From NCBI GenBank assembly GCA_017163975.1, contig JAFFSR010000239.1, positions 2,914,001 through 2,978,000 on the forward strand: a stretch of DNA of 64,000 nt, in the 5' to 3' direction. Numbering within the stretch: the first letter of the stretch is position 1; every line of letters begins with the position of its first letter. The notes below the pieces were generated by a model. It had not been told where the DNA came from. It searched no databases and worked only from the letters and a program-made list of their open reading frames with translations. Source of the stretch: Anastatus disparis (Eukaryota; Arthropoda; Insecta; Hymenoptera; Eupelmidae). Shown here piece after piece: positions 23,497 through 36,369 of this stretch. The position numbers and the translations under genes were made by a program.

Positions 23497-26400
23497 CATC
23501 TTGACTGCATTTTTTAGGTAAGGCAAATAGAAAATTCCTCTTGAACCAAATAGAATTTCGCTAGATTCAAGTATATTCTGCTTGAGTCAAATAGAAAATT
23601 TCCTTTGAACGACATAAAATTCCATTGTGATTAAAAAGATTCTGCTTAAGTAGAATAAATAATTCTTTTTGGATGAAATAGAATCCCGCTTAATCGAACA
23701 AAAACTTCGAAAAATTTTAATATATAATATTTGAACGCAAAATTTTCAATAACTAATGAATGATTTTATTAAAAAATTGAACTGAAAAATCTTCATGGCA
23801 TTAATTTTCTTCAAATTTCGCAATTAAATGAAAAGGTAGGCAATATTCATGAGTACTGGTGTAGTGTTCGTTTTACATCTCCTGAGACAAAAAAGAGCAG
23901 CGAAGCTATAATTTTGAAGCTAGGAAAATGAAAAATCATTTATTTTAAATTTTAATTAGTAAAAAAGATAAATAAATTAAAAAATTTAGTTTTTCTGATT
24001 TATCAAATTTTTCTCATTATATCACTTTATTTTCTTAAAAATAAAAAATTTTTGGATTTCTCTAGCTTTTTTTCTTAATTTTGAAATAAATTTCATTCTT
24101 TTCAAAACAGTCTAATTTCTTATTAATTTGATTAATAAAAAAAAAAATTAAAACCATTTCACTTACTTTCACAAATTAATTCCACTTTCCAAGTCAATGA
24201 ATCGGTAACTGTTGAATTGGAATAAAAATGTAATATGAGAGAGAAACAAGTACCACTTTCATCCCTCTTTTTAAGGTCAATAAAGCTACAATTACGGTTG
24301 AGCCAGAAATAAAATATATATTTATGAATCGTATATGTATATATAAACTATGATTGTTAAGTTACCCTTAAATTCGTATAAACAAATCCTATTTGACTAG
24401 TGATGCTTTGCGTATACACATATTGCCAGGATATTGCACGTAATAATTCATAATCACTAGCTGTTGTTTATCCCTCCATCCTCCTTCTTCTCTCTCAAGA
24501 GAGAAACACATAGAGCGCGAGAGGACTTGGCAAATGTTTAACTCAAACCAGACAGAAAAGTGAGAGAGAGAGAAAATTGGTGGGCTATGAACATCGTGGC
24601 TTTTCATCGTTATTATCACCATCATCATCCCAATGTCGTATAACGGCCTGCAATCATTCTTTCTCTTTCTCTCTCTATGACTCTCTACTCGTTTTACCCG
24701 TCGTCGTTATCGTTATTATTTTATTACGATAAAGGGAACAATAAATACTTCGGATGAATTTAATATCCTCCTTTTTGGCCATTCAAAATTGTTTACCATA
24801 TCAAGGAAAAATTTATTGACCTGCTATTTATTAAGTACAATTATTTCGATCGTAAAAACGTCCGTACTTTAATGAAATATATATAATTTTTTTAATGAAA
24901 TATGCTTTATTATGGTTTTTATTATTTATTAAAAAAAATAAAAGTTTTGAATTATCAACTTTAAATTAAAAATTAATGCAATAAATTACATTATTATATC
25001 AACAAATATAACAATTGAAAAGGTTTGTAAAAAAAAATTACAACCCACAATAAAACAGTGGGAACACGACACCGGATGTACTATTGCATTAAAAACAAAA
25101 TAACATTATTAAATATACTTATTGCAATATAATATTACTAAGAAATCATTCTAATTAACTTTCACTCTATTAGATCGCATATCTCTAATTTAATAAAAAA
25201 AGGAACTTCCGCAATTATAGGCGACAATATTCTTATCCACGTATCATCTAAAGTCGGAAACATATCGTTTTCTATAAATTTTAAACTAATCAGAAAATCA
25301 GTTAACAGCTTCCCACGAATTTTTTTTTTTTTTCAATATACCAATACATAATATAAAATCATCACTTGATACATACAATGTAACAAATAGTGTCTCACTC
25401 GCGTCGGCGTCGGAAGTTGCATAGTTCGTATATAATGTAGAAGCCCCGTTATCGTCTTATTCTCTCTCTTTATATACTTACAAGAAAGCCGATCATTTAC
25501 TATATATATATATATATACAGATTGCTCTCGTTTTGGATTTGTTGTTGTCGACCTCGTCGTTGAATGCGTCGGCGTCAGATACAGAGTAACAGTGTAGAA
25601 GTTGAGGTATGTAAGATAGACAGTAGCGTTGGGTATCGTAGTGCGCAATCAACTATACATTGGGTTGCTTCTATCTTTCTCTCTCTCTTAGTCTCAAAAC
25701 TTGAAGTTCTCTTACTTGCGTTGTTTCAACTTGTACATTGTTATATATTACATATACATAGGAGAGTTGCACGTGTCTATCTTTTGGAAGAGCTTCGTCG
25801 TCGCTTGTTTCGTCTTTCTCTCAACACTCGTCAACCTTCTTGACTTTTAGGCTTTCTCACTCTCTCTTTCTTCGTTACATCTCCTTCATTTCTCTGTTCA
25901 ACTTCTGGTTAAGGTAACGAGAGAGAAAGGAGCATGTGCAAACGTCTTGAGAATCCACGACAAACTTGGCATCTTGATGATGATAAGCTGCCTTCTCTCT
26001 AACTCAAGCACGTGCTGATAACTTTTTCGCTTTAAAATCTAAACTTTTCATCTTTTCCCCACTTTCTCTATTTCGTCTAAAACAACTGTACAATTTTACC
26101 TTTTCATCTTTTCGGATGAGAGAAAATTCCCATATACAGAAATATCATTTTACAGGAATTATAAGCAAACTCTTGAGTTTACATCTCTGTAACTATTGTT
26201 ATAACTATTGTCTGACGCTTTACATGTTAAACAATTTCAAGTAACTTTAATTGTCTTAAAGTATCTCTTTTGTAATTCTAGTTAAGGGTAAAATAGCTTC
26301 CTAAAAATCTTCCTTTATTTTATTACTAACATTTTGAACTCATAAAAAATTTTTAAAAAAAGTGAAACAGCAATAAAAAGTTTAAAGTAAAGTATTCAAT

Positions 26401-28616
26401 ACTTTCTTAGTTAGCGTCTTCCGAAGCTAAAAATAAAAGAATAACTTGGATAATTAATAGCGCATGAAAAAAGGAAAAACAAGAAACTAAAAATAAAAGT
26501 AAAATGAAGTATGCAATTCTCGTAAAAAGAAGTAAGAAAAAATCTGCAATAAACATTCATATAGACATCAATTGGTTTTTTCCGGTTTACCACCCTACAG
26601 TATACAATCCTCGTGATGTTAATGGTCTCCTCGTTACTTTTTTTTCTCCTTTATTTTTTTTCCCTCTTATCAGTACAAGAGTATTCTCTTGTATAATAGC
26701 GTTAGCTCGAAAAATTTTCTTTCTAGGAAAGTTATCTTTGCTATGGTGGAGAAATAAGGAGGGGGGGAGGTGCAACTTGCAAGTTGGAAGAAACAACGTC
26801 TCATCGTCATACCCATAGTAACATCGACACTGTTTCGTTGCTTTACAAGCGCCCACAACGCTTTTCACTTTATTATTCATAAGTTTTTATGAGCCACACC
26901 GGTAGTTTTCGAGAAGTGAAAGAGAGAGAGAGAGAGGCAGAAAAAAAAGACACGAAGCTGTAAGGTTAGCGCGTGCAAAGAGCTCTGAAGCTTTATGACT
27001 CAAGCTCTCTCCCTGGCTATCTTCAGTATTTATCTCTTGCTATGTATTTTTTTCATCCTATCCTCTAGCTCATTTTACGCTTTCTTTTCTTGTTTTCGAT
27101 CTTTTTTTTTATTTGCCAGGAGTATTTAAATACTTTCGCGCTCGAGTGATTATTTTGATTACGTTTAATTCTATTGGTTCTGAATGAATAAAAAAAAACT
27201 AAGTAATTTATAAGAAGTAAAAAAAATATGATAAAAAGAAGACGAGAGCTAGAAAAGAGAGAAGCTAAATGAAAAGCTTAAGATCAAAGAGTTTGCACGT
27301 GTTATAAAGAAGAGCGAGAATTTAAACAGCCAGAAGGATAGTAGTATAAAGTGTTGCGGCTTTAAAGATCATAGGAAAAGTTTAAAAAAAAGGAAAAAAA
27401 ATCAGCTCTGTTTTCACGAACACAGTTCTCATTATCTCCGAGCATTTTAATCTTAGACCTCGGCGTTAGTCCGAGACTTGCGAAGCAAGCGTTACTGTTA
27501 TCGGCAAATAAGTTGAAATAAATGAAGAGCTATTGCGCGCTAATAACAAGGTGATGAAAGGAAATAAAAAGAATGATCTATGTTCTTTGGTTTTTTTCAT
27601 CATCGTTAACTCGAAGGTACAAATTATAATAACTACGGGTACACGGAGAAATATTTCTATAATAATTACCATGAAAATTATGATAATCTTGAAAGAAAAT
27701 AATTTTCAAGAATTTCAAAATTAATCCTATATGACATTAAAATATATATTAGATCGTTTATAAATTTATCTTTAACATCTATTATAAACTATGATCAATA
27801 ATTTTTATAAGGATCAATAAAAATTTATAAGTATATTTAATAATTTTTACTATTATGCCTGGGTAATATTAAAGTACTTCAATGTAAAATTTATCCTCAA
27901 GTCAATTGGGATAGGATTTTTTCATTTATTCGTGGAATTACCATGCTGCAGGTATTTGTTTAAAATAAATTTTTCAAATTATTTTGAACATATTTTTGTA
28001 AGCAGTAATTTTTATATTATCAGTCCCATAATTTTTAAAGCGCTGTCTGCTAAATATTCTGTAATTTGTACTTTATTACTGATCGTTAAAGTATTTTTCC
28101 TATTTTCTAATTTTCATTGCTATTTCTATAAAGATATTGTCTTCGGGTAGATTGCTACTTCTTAAATACATTGATTTATGTGTACTGTAGGTGTGTGCAG
28201 GTGTGTGTATAAGTCAGTGTTATAACGTTGCCGAAAACCGATGATGCTATTGATATGCAAAGCATTGTCGTGATCACGTATACATAGAGAAAGAGGGGCT
28301 AAAGCCAGCTGGCACAACAAAGTCCAGGATATTAGATGTCGCATAAACAGCGGCATCAAAACCAAATTTTCGTATGCTTGATCATTCGGGACTATCTAAG
28401 ATTACATAAAGGAATTTTCTCTTTACTCTACCAGCTACTGAAGACGTACGAAAAACTTTAAATAAAGTTCCCTTTTTTTACGCTCTGTAAACGTTAATTA
28501 CTTACCATCTAATTACTATTAGACTCATTCCCTTTCCCTTTTTTTTCATGCAAGTGAGTTCTTCAAGTAGAGTTAAAAACTACTTTGTTACAAATGGAGC
28601 ATTATTTAAACTCAAA
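23497..28616. other. non-coding, no supported gene
   Basis: AT-rich with CT/GA tracts. A slightly GC-richer stretch at about 25390-25850 contains repeated GTCGTCG/CGTCGGCGTC-like triplets. An open frame there (25565-25843) has no recognisable domain. No exon can be supported. Confidence 0.5.
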
Positions 28617-30421
28617 GTAACAGAACTTTTGCTTTCTCATAGAGAAAGCATTGTATCGGTAAAAAAAATTTTTTTCTATTTTTTCATTAATTTGTACATA
28701 TTTGAACTCAGTGAGTCGAAAAAAGTGGTTTCCAGAAAATGTCTGTATGTATGTGTGTGTGTGTGTGTGTGTGTGGATGTATGAATTCAGTTAGTAAGCT
28801 GTATCTCGAGAACTACTCGATGGATTTGCTTCTAATTTTGCATGGAATTTAGTTTTGTGATTAACTTGCTGGGAAGCTATTGATAATTTGGTTCTTCCAC
28901 CGTAGTTTTCATTTTAAAGTTTTTTTTAAAAAAATAAAAAAAAATTCGATTTTTCGTTTTTTGGTTTTTTTTTTTTGTTTACTACTCGATGAATTTGCTT
29001 CAAAATTTGCATGGAATTTATTTCTGATTGCCCGGATAAAATAAATTTTTAAAAACTGATTTTCTTAGCTCAGTTTTAATTTTAGAGCATTTTGAAATTT
29101 TTGAAAAAAATGTTTCTATTTATTAAGCCAATAAAATCTTAAAAACTACTCGATGGATTTACTTCAAATTTTCCATACAATTCAATTTTTTGATGAACTG
29201 GTGCGGAAGCTATTGGGAATTGGTTTTCTTAGCGCAGTTTTTTTTTTTAGAATCATTTTAAGAATTTTTAAAAAATTTCGATTTTTCATTTTTTTTGTAT
29301 TTTACGTAAACTACTCGAAGAATTTGTTCGAAAATTTGTATGGAACTTAATTTCGACTGCCAAAAGTATAAAAAATTTTGTAAACTAATTTTCTTAGCGC
29401 ACTTTTAATTTTAGAGCATTTTTAAAATTTTTAAAAAAATTTTTATTTTTAATTTTTTCTATTTTACGAAAACCATTTGATAGATTTGCTCCAAAATTTG
29501 TATGCAATTTATTCGCTACTGTCTAAAGAAAACAAGCTTTGGAAAATTAATTTTCTCAGTGCAGTTTTAATTTTAGAGCACTTTGAAAATTTTCAAAAAA
29601 ATTTTTATTTTTCATTTATTTTCTATTTTGCGTAAACCATACTATAAATTTTCTCCAAAATTTTCATACAATTAATTCGCTGTTGTCTGAAAAACATAAG
29701 CTTTTGAAAACTAATTTTCTTAGCGTGGTTGCAATTTTAGAGAATTTTAAAGATTTAAAAAAAAAATTCGATTTTTCTTTTCTTATTTTTTTTTATTCTA
29801 CGTAAAGTACTCGATAGATTTGTTCTAAAAATTGCAGGGAAATTATTTGCGACTGCCAAAAGAAGGGAAATTTTCAAAAATTGATTTTCATAGCGTAGTT
29901 TTAATTTTAGAGAATTTTTAAAATTTTGAAAAAGAAATTTTGAAAAGAAAATGTTATTTATTTAACCAGTTAGATCTCGAAAATTACTCGATGGATTTGC
30001 TTCAAATTTTGTATATCATCTATGTTTTTGTATAACTAGACGGGAAGCTATTGAAAATTGGTATTCATAGAGTAGTTTTTTTCATAGAGCCATAAACATG
30101 AACTGTATTTATATATAAATATGATTGCATTTTATAAAGATTAGAAATTTTGTTGTCATCATTCTTTTTATTACTACATTATATCATTTTTCAATAGAAC
30201 AAATTTTTTTGTATTACTTGATGATTTAAAATAAATTATAAATGTTGAAAAAGCAAACAGCTAGCATATGTGTTCGAAATTTATAAAGCACAATATGAGT
30301 AAATATTAATGTTAGACAATTTTTTAATATTAAAATCACATATAAATAAATATAAAAAAATTAATGAAACTCAAAGAACTCTATGAGAAAGCATTCCGCC
30401 AAAGCACTTGGCAGCGTTTTT
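28617..30421 (+). mobile_element. Helentron/HINE-like tandem-repeat element, copy B (most complete)
   Basis: The head has GCTTTCTCATAGAG at 28631-28644, the conserved block to about 28740 and a (GT)n run at 28757-28774. About eight diverged units of about 165 bases follow. Their CTACTCGATGGATTTGCT-like cores lie near 28811, 28979, 29143, 29309, 29468, 29634, 29803 and 29976. The tail has CTCTATGAGAAAGC at 30379-30392, an exact 14-base inverted match to the head, then the hairpin GCCAAAGCACTTGGC at 30398-30412. It encodes no protein. The architecture matches that known for Helentron-derived HINE/DINE-1 elements, and the class is inferred from architecture alone. 30090-30370 is unique AT-rich sequence. 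Confidence 0.55.
28800..30080. repeat. about eight tandem units, period about 165 bp
   Basis: Each unit runs from an ACTACTCGATGGATTTGCTT-like core through TTTTCTTAGCGCAGTTTTAA and AATTTTAGAGCATTTT to an A/T-rich junction. Spacing between cores ranges from about 160 to 172 bases, and units differ substantially, so the array is old or ancestrally amplified. The same unit occurs in copies A (1-600) and C (33803-34020). Confidence 0.75.
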
Positions 30422-32376
30422 TTATTCTTAAAAAGGAAGTATTTTAGGAAATAATTGAGAATTGGAGATGATTTCGTTTGAATTGAAGTAACAAACTTTT
30501 GAAATTTGATAATTCGAATGGATGTTATACAAGTAAAAAATAATATATATTTTTGAAATTTTTCTAGATTTTTATAACATAACTATTTACAGAAAGCAGA
30601 TACACAAAATGGTATTATTTTAAGAGATTCTCGAGTCCTTTTATTTTCAATAAAATTGACAAAACCAGTAAAATTTTTTAAAAGCTTTCTTCAACAAAAT
30701 GTAGTACATTTTTTGTTCCACTAGAGAAGGTAAAAATTTTTTAATTTTCAACAATTCAACTTTTTACATCGTTTTTATTGTAAAAGAGGTCAAATTTTTT
30801 ATATTAAAAGCATAATAAAAATTTTTTTGTCGCATTGATTGCGTTAATATTTAAAAATTATGCCTGAAAATTCTTTGAGAACAGACAAGCTTAAAAAAAT
30901 AAAATACATAAAAATATGTAAAATACAATATTTTGCTTATTCATAGGGCACAATACGCTTGAATGCCAAATAAACTTAACAGCTAATTCTAAAACGAAAG
31001 TGGCATTAAAGTCCTTATAATAATAAGCATAAAGTAGAATCCTTCTGTTGTATAGTCCTGGGGGTATAATACAGTAGCTTAACAGTTCAATCGGTTTTAG
31101 TCAAGAGTATAGGCAGACGGCGACAATAGGCAAACGCGTTAATATCAAAATCGCGTTTCAAAGCTTTCGAATATATGTATATGGAGGGACGGTAGTAGTA
31201 TATAAGGAGAGAAGGAAGCAAATGCTTGTAGTTGACTATAGAATATATCCCTATACTAGAATACAGCACAATATGGTTACACAAGAAGCCTTTGCTTCAC
31301 TCACACTAATGGTTCCATTGAGTATGAGGGCGACAAACAAACCTTCTCTATAGATTGGTCACGCCTAAGTCATTGATGCCTTTACATACACATATACCTA
31401 CTCTATTCTCTCCATTTTCTTTTATGAATAGAAGAGGGATGTATACGTGCGTATTCCATTTGGTGTATTGTACGTGTATGTTTTAGTGTAGCTTTAAATT
31501 TTCATTAAATAGTTTAGATTTATGCGTCGATATATCAGTTGAAGAATTGACGAAATTAGAGAAAAAAATAAGGAAAATAGAAAAATTTTTAGTTATTTTA
31601 AATATTTTTATATAATTGTTTAAAATAGTTATTTACAAATATTAACAGTTTCATACAATCGAAAAAATTTTTTATGAATTCTTTTTCTACATCATAATCT
31701 AAAGCTTACTTTAAGTAGTTATAAAAAATACGTTTTTTCCTTCTTAAAAAAATGATGAGCCGCCATGTTGAAGCATCTAAAGATCGAATCCTGATTGGTC
31801 GATATAGAATAAGCGCCAAAAATTAAATTTTAAAGGGTTTAGATTTTTTAAATAAATAAAAATTAATTTCTAGGCATTGTTTTTTAAATATAATAGAAGT
31901 AACTCAATTAAAATAGAATAAGAATATTTTATTTTAAACCAAGCAATATTATTTATGTATATAACCAATGTATAGTTTAATGATAAAATATATAACTATG
32001 AGCACAAGCAAGGTGACTACCTTTTATTTAAAAATTCCAGTAAAATTGTAAAGACATCAAATAATATAACAATTCAGATAAGTAATTTATTCCTTTATTG
32101 CTTAATGCAGGTACAATATGTATATATTTTTAATTGTTTTTCATTTAAAAATAAGTATAGTAACAGCAATTAATGAAGGTTTGAGGTTATGAAGGTTTGA
32201 GGTTATGAAAGTTTTATTATTCTATATTTCTATTACTCAGATTAAAAATCATCAAAGTACCAAAAAAAAGTAATATATTTAACTAATGTTTTAAAGATAA
32301 ATTTATGCACATTTTAATAAAAAAAATAAGGTTAGAATGAATCAAGATCAAAATTTACTGATAACAATGGATGATA
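30422..32376. other. AT-rich, no supported gene
   Basis: No recognisable coding content. A minor direct duplication of an 18-base unit (TGAAGGTTTGAGGTTA and flanks) occurs at about 32173-32210. Confidence 0.55.
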
Positions 32377-33103
32377 CAATTGACGAACAAACTTTATGTC
32401 TATTTTTAATGAAAATTTAAATAATCTACTTATACGAGTGTGCTATTTCATAATATACAATATCATTTAGTTAAACTTATTATATTAAATATTAATTCAT
32501 AAATAAATAGAAGTATAAAATGTGTGTTTTCAGTAAATGTAGTTTGAAAATAATTTGCACACTGATAAAAGTATGACTACGATAGGCAGCTTTGTTATAG
32601 ATTAACATATAAAATTTGTATTACAGTTGACGAACAAGCTATATGTCTATTTTTAATGAAAATTTGAATAATTTACTTATTCATTTTATATAAGTGTGCT
32701 ATTTTATGATATACGATGAATTAATATTTAATATAATGTATTTAACTGAATAGTTTGCTTATACGAGTGAGTTATTTTATTATATACATTACTATTTAAC
32801 TAAATATTAATACATGAAATTAAAAAATGGAAAAACAATTTATGTTTTAATGAATAAAGCTTAAAAATAATTAACATGCTGATAAAATTATAACTATAGT
32901 AAGCATCCTTTTTATATATTTGTATATATAAAATTTGCATTACAGTTGACAAACAAGCCATATGACTATATTTTCAATAAAAATTTGAATATTTACTAAT
33001 ATAGGTGTGTTATATTTTATAATATAAAATGAATTAATATTTAATATAATATATTTAACTGATTAGTTTACTTATACATATGGGTTATTTTATAATATAC
33101 AGA
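32377..33103. repeat. three-copy tandem repeat, unit about 250-320 bp
   Basis: Three units start at ACAATTGACGAACAA or ACAGTTGACGAACAAGC (about 32377, 32624 and 32943). Each continues through TATGTCTATTTTTAATGAAA, a GTGTGCTATTT or GTGTTAT motif and AATTAATATTTAATATAAT. Unit length differs because of indels. No coding potential is visible. Confidence 0.65.
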
Positions 33104-33390
33104 CATAAGCTGAAATAACTTGGGCGCCTATGCACTTTCTACTCAACTGTAGTTATTTGAGCTATCAGACCTGAGTTTCAGTCTGAAAAAAAATCAGATT
33201 TAAATGTAATTGATAATTTTTTGTTATTATAATATTAACTAATAAAACTTCTTTTTAGCTTAAATATACATTAAATAAAAAAGTTTAATCCGAATAGTTT
33301 TAAAAATTCTTATCTGATGCTTAAAATCCTTTTGATTAGTTAAAAACTTGATTTTGTTTATTTAATAACACTATTTAAAATGAAATAATG

Positions 33391-33802
33391 GGGTGGGGCT
33401 CGAACATTAGAATGTTTTTTATTTAATTAACATTTATTTAGAAGTTCATATAAATTATGTGCATATCGAGACTGTTCATTTATTCAGTTTAGAATTTTCG
33501 TTTTTTCAGCGACTGAAGTAACGAAAATAACTAATGCGAGTAAAGCATTTTAGAATATTCACTTTATCGAAATAAGCAGTAGCAAAATAAATGTACTTCT
33601 AAATTTAGAATAAATTATATCAAGATTTCGAAAGAACTCTAAATATTTTAATCGAATAATTTGAGATTATCACTACTGCTTTTTGAAATCATGAAAATTC
33701 ATTATTACTTTATTCTAAATTATGGAATACGCTATTCGTAATTGTGGCACTCTAAATAAATATTCATTAAATAAAAAACATTCTAATGTTCGAGCCCCAC
33801 CC
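33391..33802. mobile_element. 412-bp inverted-repeat element with GGGTGGGGC ends
   Basis: The left end GGGTGGGGCTCGAACATTAG and following bases are mirrored exactly at the right end, GTTCGAGCCCCACCC. About 50 terminal bases pair with few mismatches, and weaker pairing continues inside. The right flank is directly a Helentron-like repeat unit (AAACTGATTTTCTTAGCG), so this element abuts copy C. The left flank is unrelated. A related single end lies at 10067-10096. Confidence 0.75.
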
Positions 33803-34197
33803 AAACTGATTTTCTTAGCGTGGTTTTAATTTTAGATAATTTTGTAAAATTTGAAGAAAAAAAATTCATTTTTCTTTTATTTTACGTAAATTACTCTATA
33901 GATTTGCCCCAAAATTCGCATGCAAGTTATCCGCTATTGTCAGAAGAAAAAAATTTTTAAAAACTAATTTTCTTAGCGCAGTTTTAATTTTAGAGCATTT
34001 TGAAAATTTTGAAAAAATTTTTATTTGAAACCACTTTTTTTGACTCCCGGAGTCTAAATATGTACAAATTAACGAAAAATAGAAAAATTTTTTCACCGAT
34101 ACAATAATTTTTCTTTGAGAAAGCAAAATGAAATCAAAATACTCTAACACAATGAGCTCTATGAGAAAGCATTACACCAAAGCACTTGGCAGCGTTT
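33803..34197 (+). mobile_element. Helentron/HINE-like element, copy C (5' truncated, inverted head)
   Basis: About one and a half tandem units (33803-34020) are followed by the head block in inverted orientation at about 34022-34124. The normal tail comes next: CTCTATGAGAAAGC at 34157-34170, CCAAAGCACTTGG, then CAGCG. Juxtaposition of an inverted head with the tail differs from copy B and suggests rearrangement or insertion of one element into another. Confidence 0.55.
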
Positions 34198-35241
34198 TTG
34201 TAAATGCTTAAGTTCAAATAAATGTAATAGATATATTTATTATTACCTATAATGCGGTTATGAAGTAGCTAAGTAAAGTCATTTATTTAATAGTCATTAA
34301 ATATATAAAGATGAAAAAGATGCTTTTGTAATTTTAAATAATGAGGGATTTTTAAACTCTTATTACCAATAATAGTATTTAAAAATTTAATTTACTGCAA
34401 TATTTAATTTAATTTAATGCTATCCAAACTAAAGATGTAACGCATATAATAATTAGTGAAAACAATTTTATATGAATGAGTTGAAACAAAATTTAATGCA
34501 AGTAAAAAATAAAATGTTTTTTTTGTGAAAAACTTTTTGATTCTTTATTGCAAAATTTATATTATTTTCATACATTATTTTAAAACTCGGAAATTGATAG
34601 TGATGAAAATCAATAATGAATCAGATGAAATGTTTCTTCTAGAATATTTAAATTCTTTTAATCCTTCCAGTAAATTACATTTGAGAGAAAAATTTATTGT
34701 AATGCTTATAAGAAATATAAGTATTAATAAAGGTTCATGCAATAGTGCGAGATTGCAAATTTTAGAATTTTCTAATCATTTATTAAAATGTAAAATTTTG
34801 ACGGGTGGTATAAGATAATATTTTTCCAAACCGTAGTAGATTATATTGTGAAAATGAATATTCCTTTTACATTTAAAAGAACGTAATTTTCATGTGAATT
34901 ATCTTTTGCTATGACGATTAGTAAATTACGTGGACAAACGTTTGATAATATAATTATTGTTTTAAGGAACTGAACACGGTTAAAAACAATTGTGTAGTCT
35001 GTTAACTTTTATTTTCTGTTACTAAATTGTCTGTTGAAGTAACAAACAAGGATGTGACGATTTAACAGACTTTATGTCAGTTGATTCTGAAAATGTCCGT
35101 AACAAACGACTAAAATAGATAGTCCAGGGGCAAACTACATAAGTCTTGGTCGATCGAGGTCCTCAATTCTACCTAGGTTTTTTATGTATTTTTGACCTGC
35201 TGAATCCGAATTTTTTGGGTAGACTGTCTGAAAATGGCGCA

Positions 35242-35865
35242 TTTAATAATTATTAACAATTTTCATAAACAAATTATAAAAATGCACTTAAAAAAAAAAT
35301 TTTATCATATTTTTTTAGTTCATTTTGAGTAAAAAAGGTTCTTATGAACATATTGCTAAAATGCACTGAATCGGCAGAAAACAAATTGCAAAGTTTGAAA
35401 AACGCGATTTTTTATAAATACGGTCGCTAACTACTGTAATCTTTAAGTTTATATTTTAATCAACAATTTAAGCTATTGTGAGTTGAAATGAAATCAGTAG
35501 AAGCTGAGCTATAGGCTGTCAAAGTTTTGAAAAATCGAGTTTTTTCAAACTGCGTTCGAGTTTGAAAAACGCGATTTTTTATAAATACGGTCGCTAACTA
35601 CTGTAATCTTTAAGTTTATATTTTAACCAACAATTTAAGCTATTGTGAGTTGAAATGAAATCAGTAGAAGCTGAGCTATAGGCTGTCAAAGTTTTGAAAA
35701 ATCGAGTTTTTTCAAACTGCGATTTTTTTTGCCGATTCAGTTCATTTTAGCAATATGTTCATGAGAACCTTTTTACTCAAAATGACCTAAAAAATATCAT
35801 AATTTTTTTTTTTCTAAAAACGTATTATTATAATTTGTTTATAAAAATTGTTAATAATTATTAAA
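35242..35865. mobile_element. fold-back element with about 130-bp arms around a tandem duplication
   Basis: TTTAATAATTATTAACAAT on the left is mirrored by ATTGTTAATAATTATTAAA on the right. Pairing continues inward through AACATATTGCTAAAATGCAC and GAATCGGC. The arms span about 35242-35378 and 35730-35865. Between them lies a near-perfect direct duplication (35393-35721). No protein is encoded. Confidence 0.8.
35393..35721. repeat. two near-identical 167-bp direct repeats
   Basis: Copies start at GTTTGAAAAACGCGATTTTT at 35393 and 35560 and end at TTTTTTCAAACTGCG. I see about one difference between them (TTTTAATCAAC versus TTTTAACCAAC), which implies recent duplication or gene conversion. Each unit has short inverted ends, GTTTGAAAAA with TTTTTTCAAAC. 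Confidence 0.85.
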
Positions 35866-36004
35866 ATTACATCATTGTAAATGTCACGAAAGCTATTCAT
35901 TAGACAACGAATATCATATTATAAACGAATATAATATTGTATAAGATATAATAAAAAACGTTCTTTCTAATATTTCTTGAGTTCTTGTACATTTATTAAT
36001 TTAA

Positions 36005-36369
36005 GGAGTCTCATATGTCAGCTATAGTTTGTTGTTCATAAAAATTAAAAGTTTAAAGAACTCTTCAAAATTTTGATAAAAATTAATTTATACCTAGAAA
36101 AAAATTTCTGCAAATTTTCAAGTAGTCTTATCAACTAATTTTTTTATATGTGCTCACTCGAAGTCCGCGTGTTTTGTATCTCATAGTAGTAAAAAGATAA
36201 ACTTTAAGTGAGCATAAATAATAAAATCAGTCGATAAGTCTAACTAAAAATTTGCAGAGATTTTTTCCAGGTATAAATTAATGTTTTTCAAAATATTGAA
36301 GAATTTTTTAAACTTTTGATTATTATGAACAACAAACTATAGCAAACTATAGCTAGCACATGAGACTCC
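36005..36369. mobile_element. TTAA-flanked inverted-repeat element
   Basis: TTAA precedes GGAGTCTCATATGTCAGC at 36001-36004, and TTAA follows the mirrored GCACATGAGACTCC at 36370-36373. Pairing continues through ATAGTTTGTTGTTCATAA and its complement, and through a diverged AAATTTTCAAGTAG-like interior. The right arm has a small duplication of AGCAAACTATAG. TTAA target sites are characteristic of piggyBac-type elements, and the class is inferred. Confidence 0.75.

Noticed and set aside
25565..25843. 92-codon frame with fewer low-complexity stretches
   Set aside because: No domain recognised and no splice or start context; GTCGTCG triplets explain the composition.
28548..28784. 78-codon frame
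   Set aside because: It covers the head and (GT)n of the Helentron-like element, giving a CVCVCV end; not a gene.
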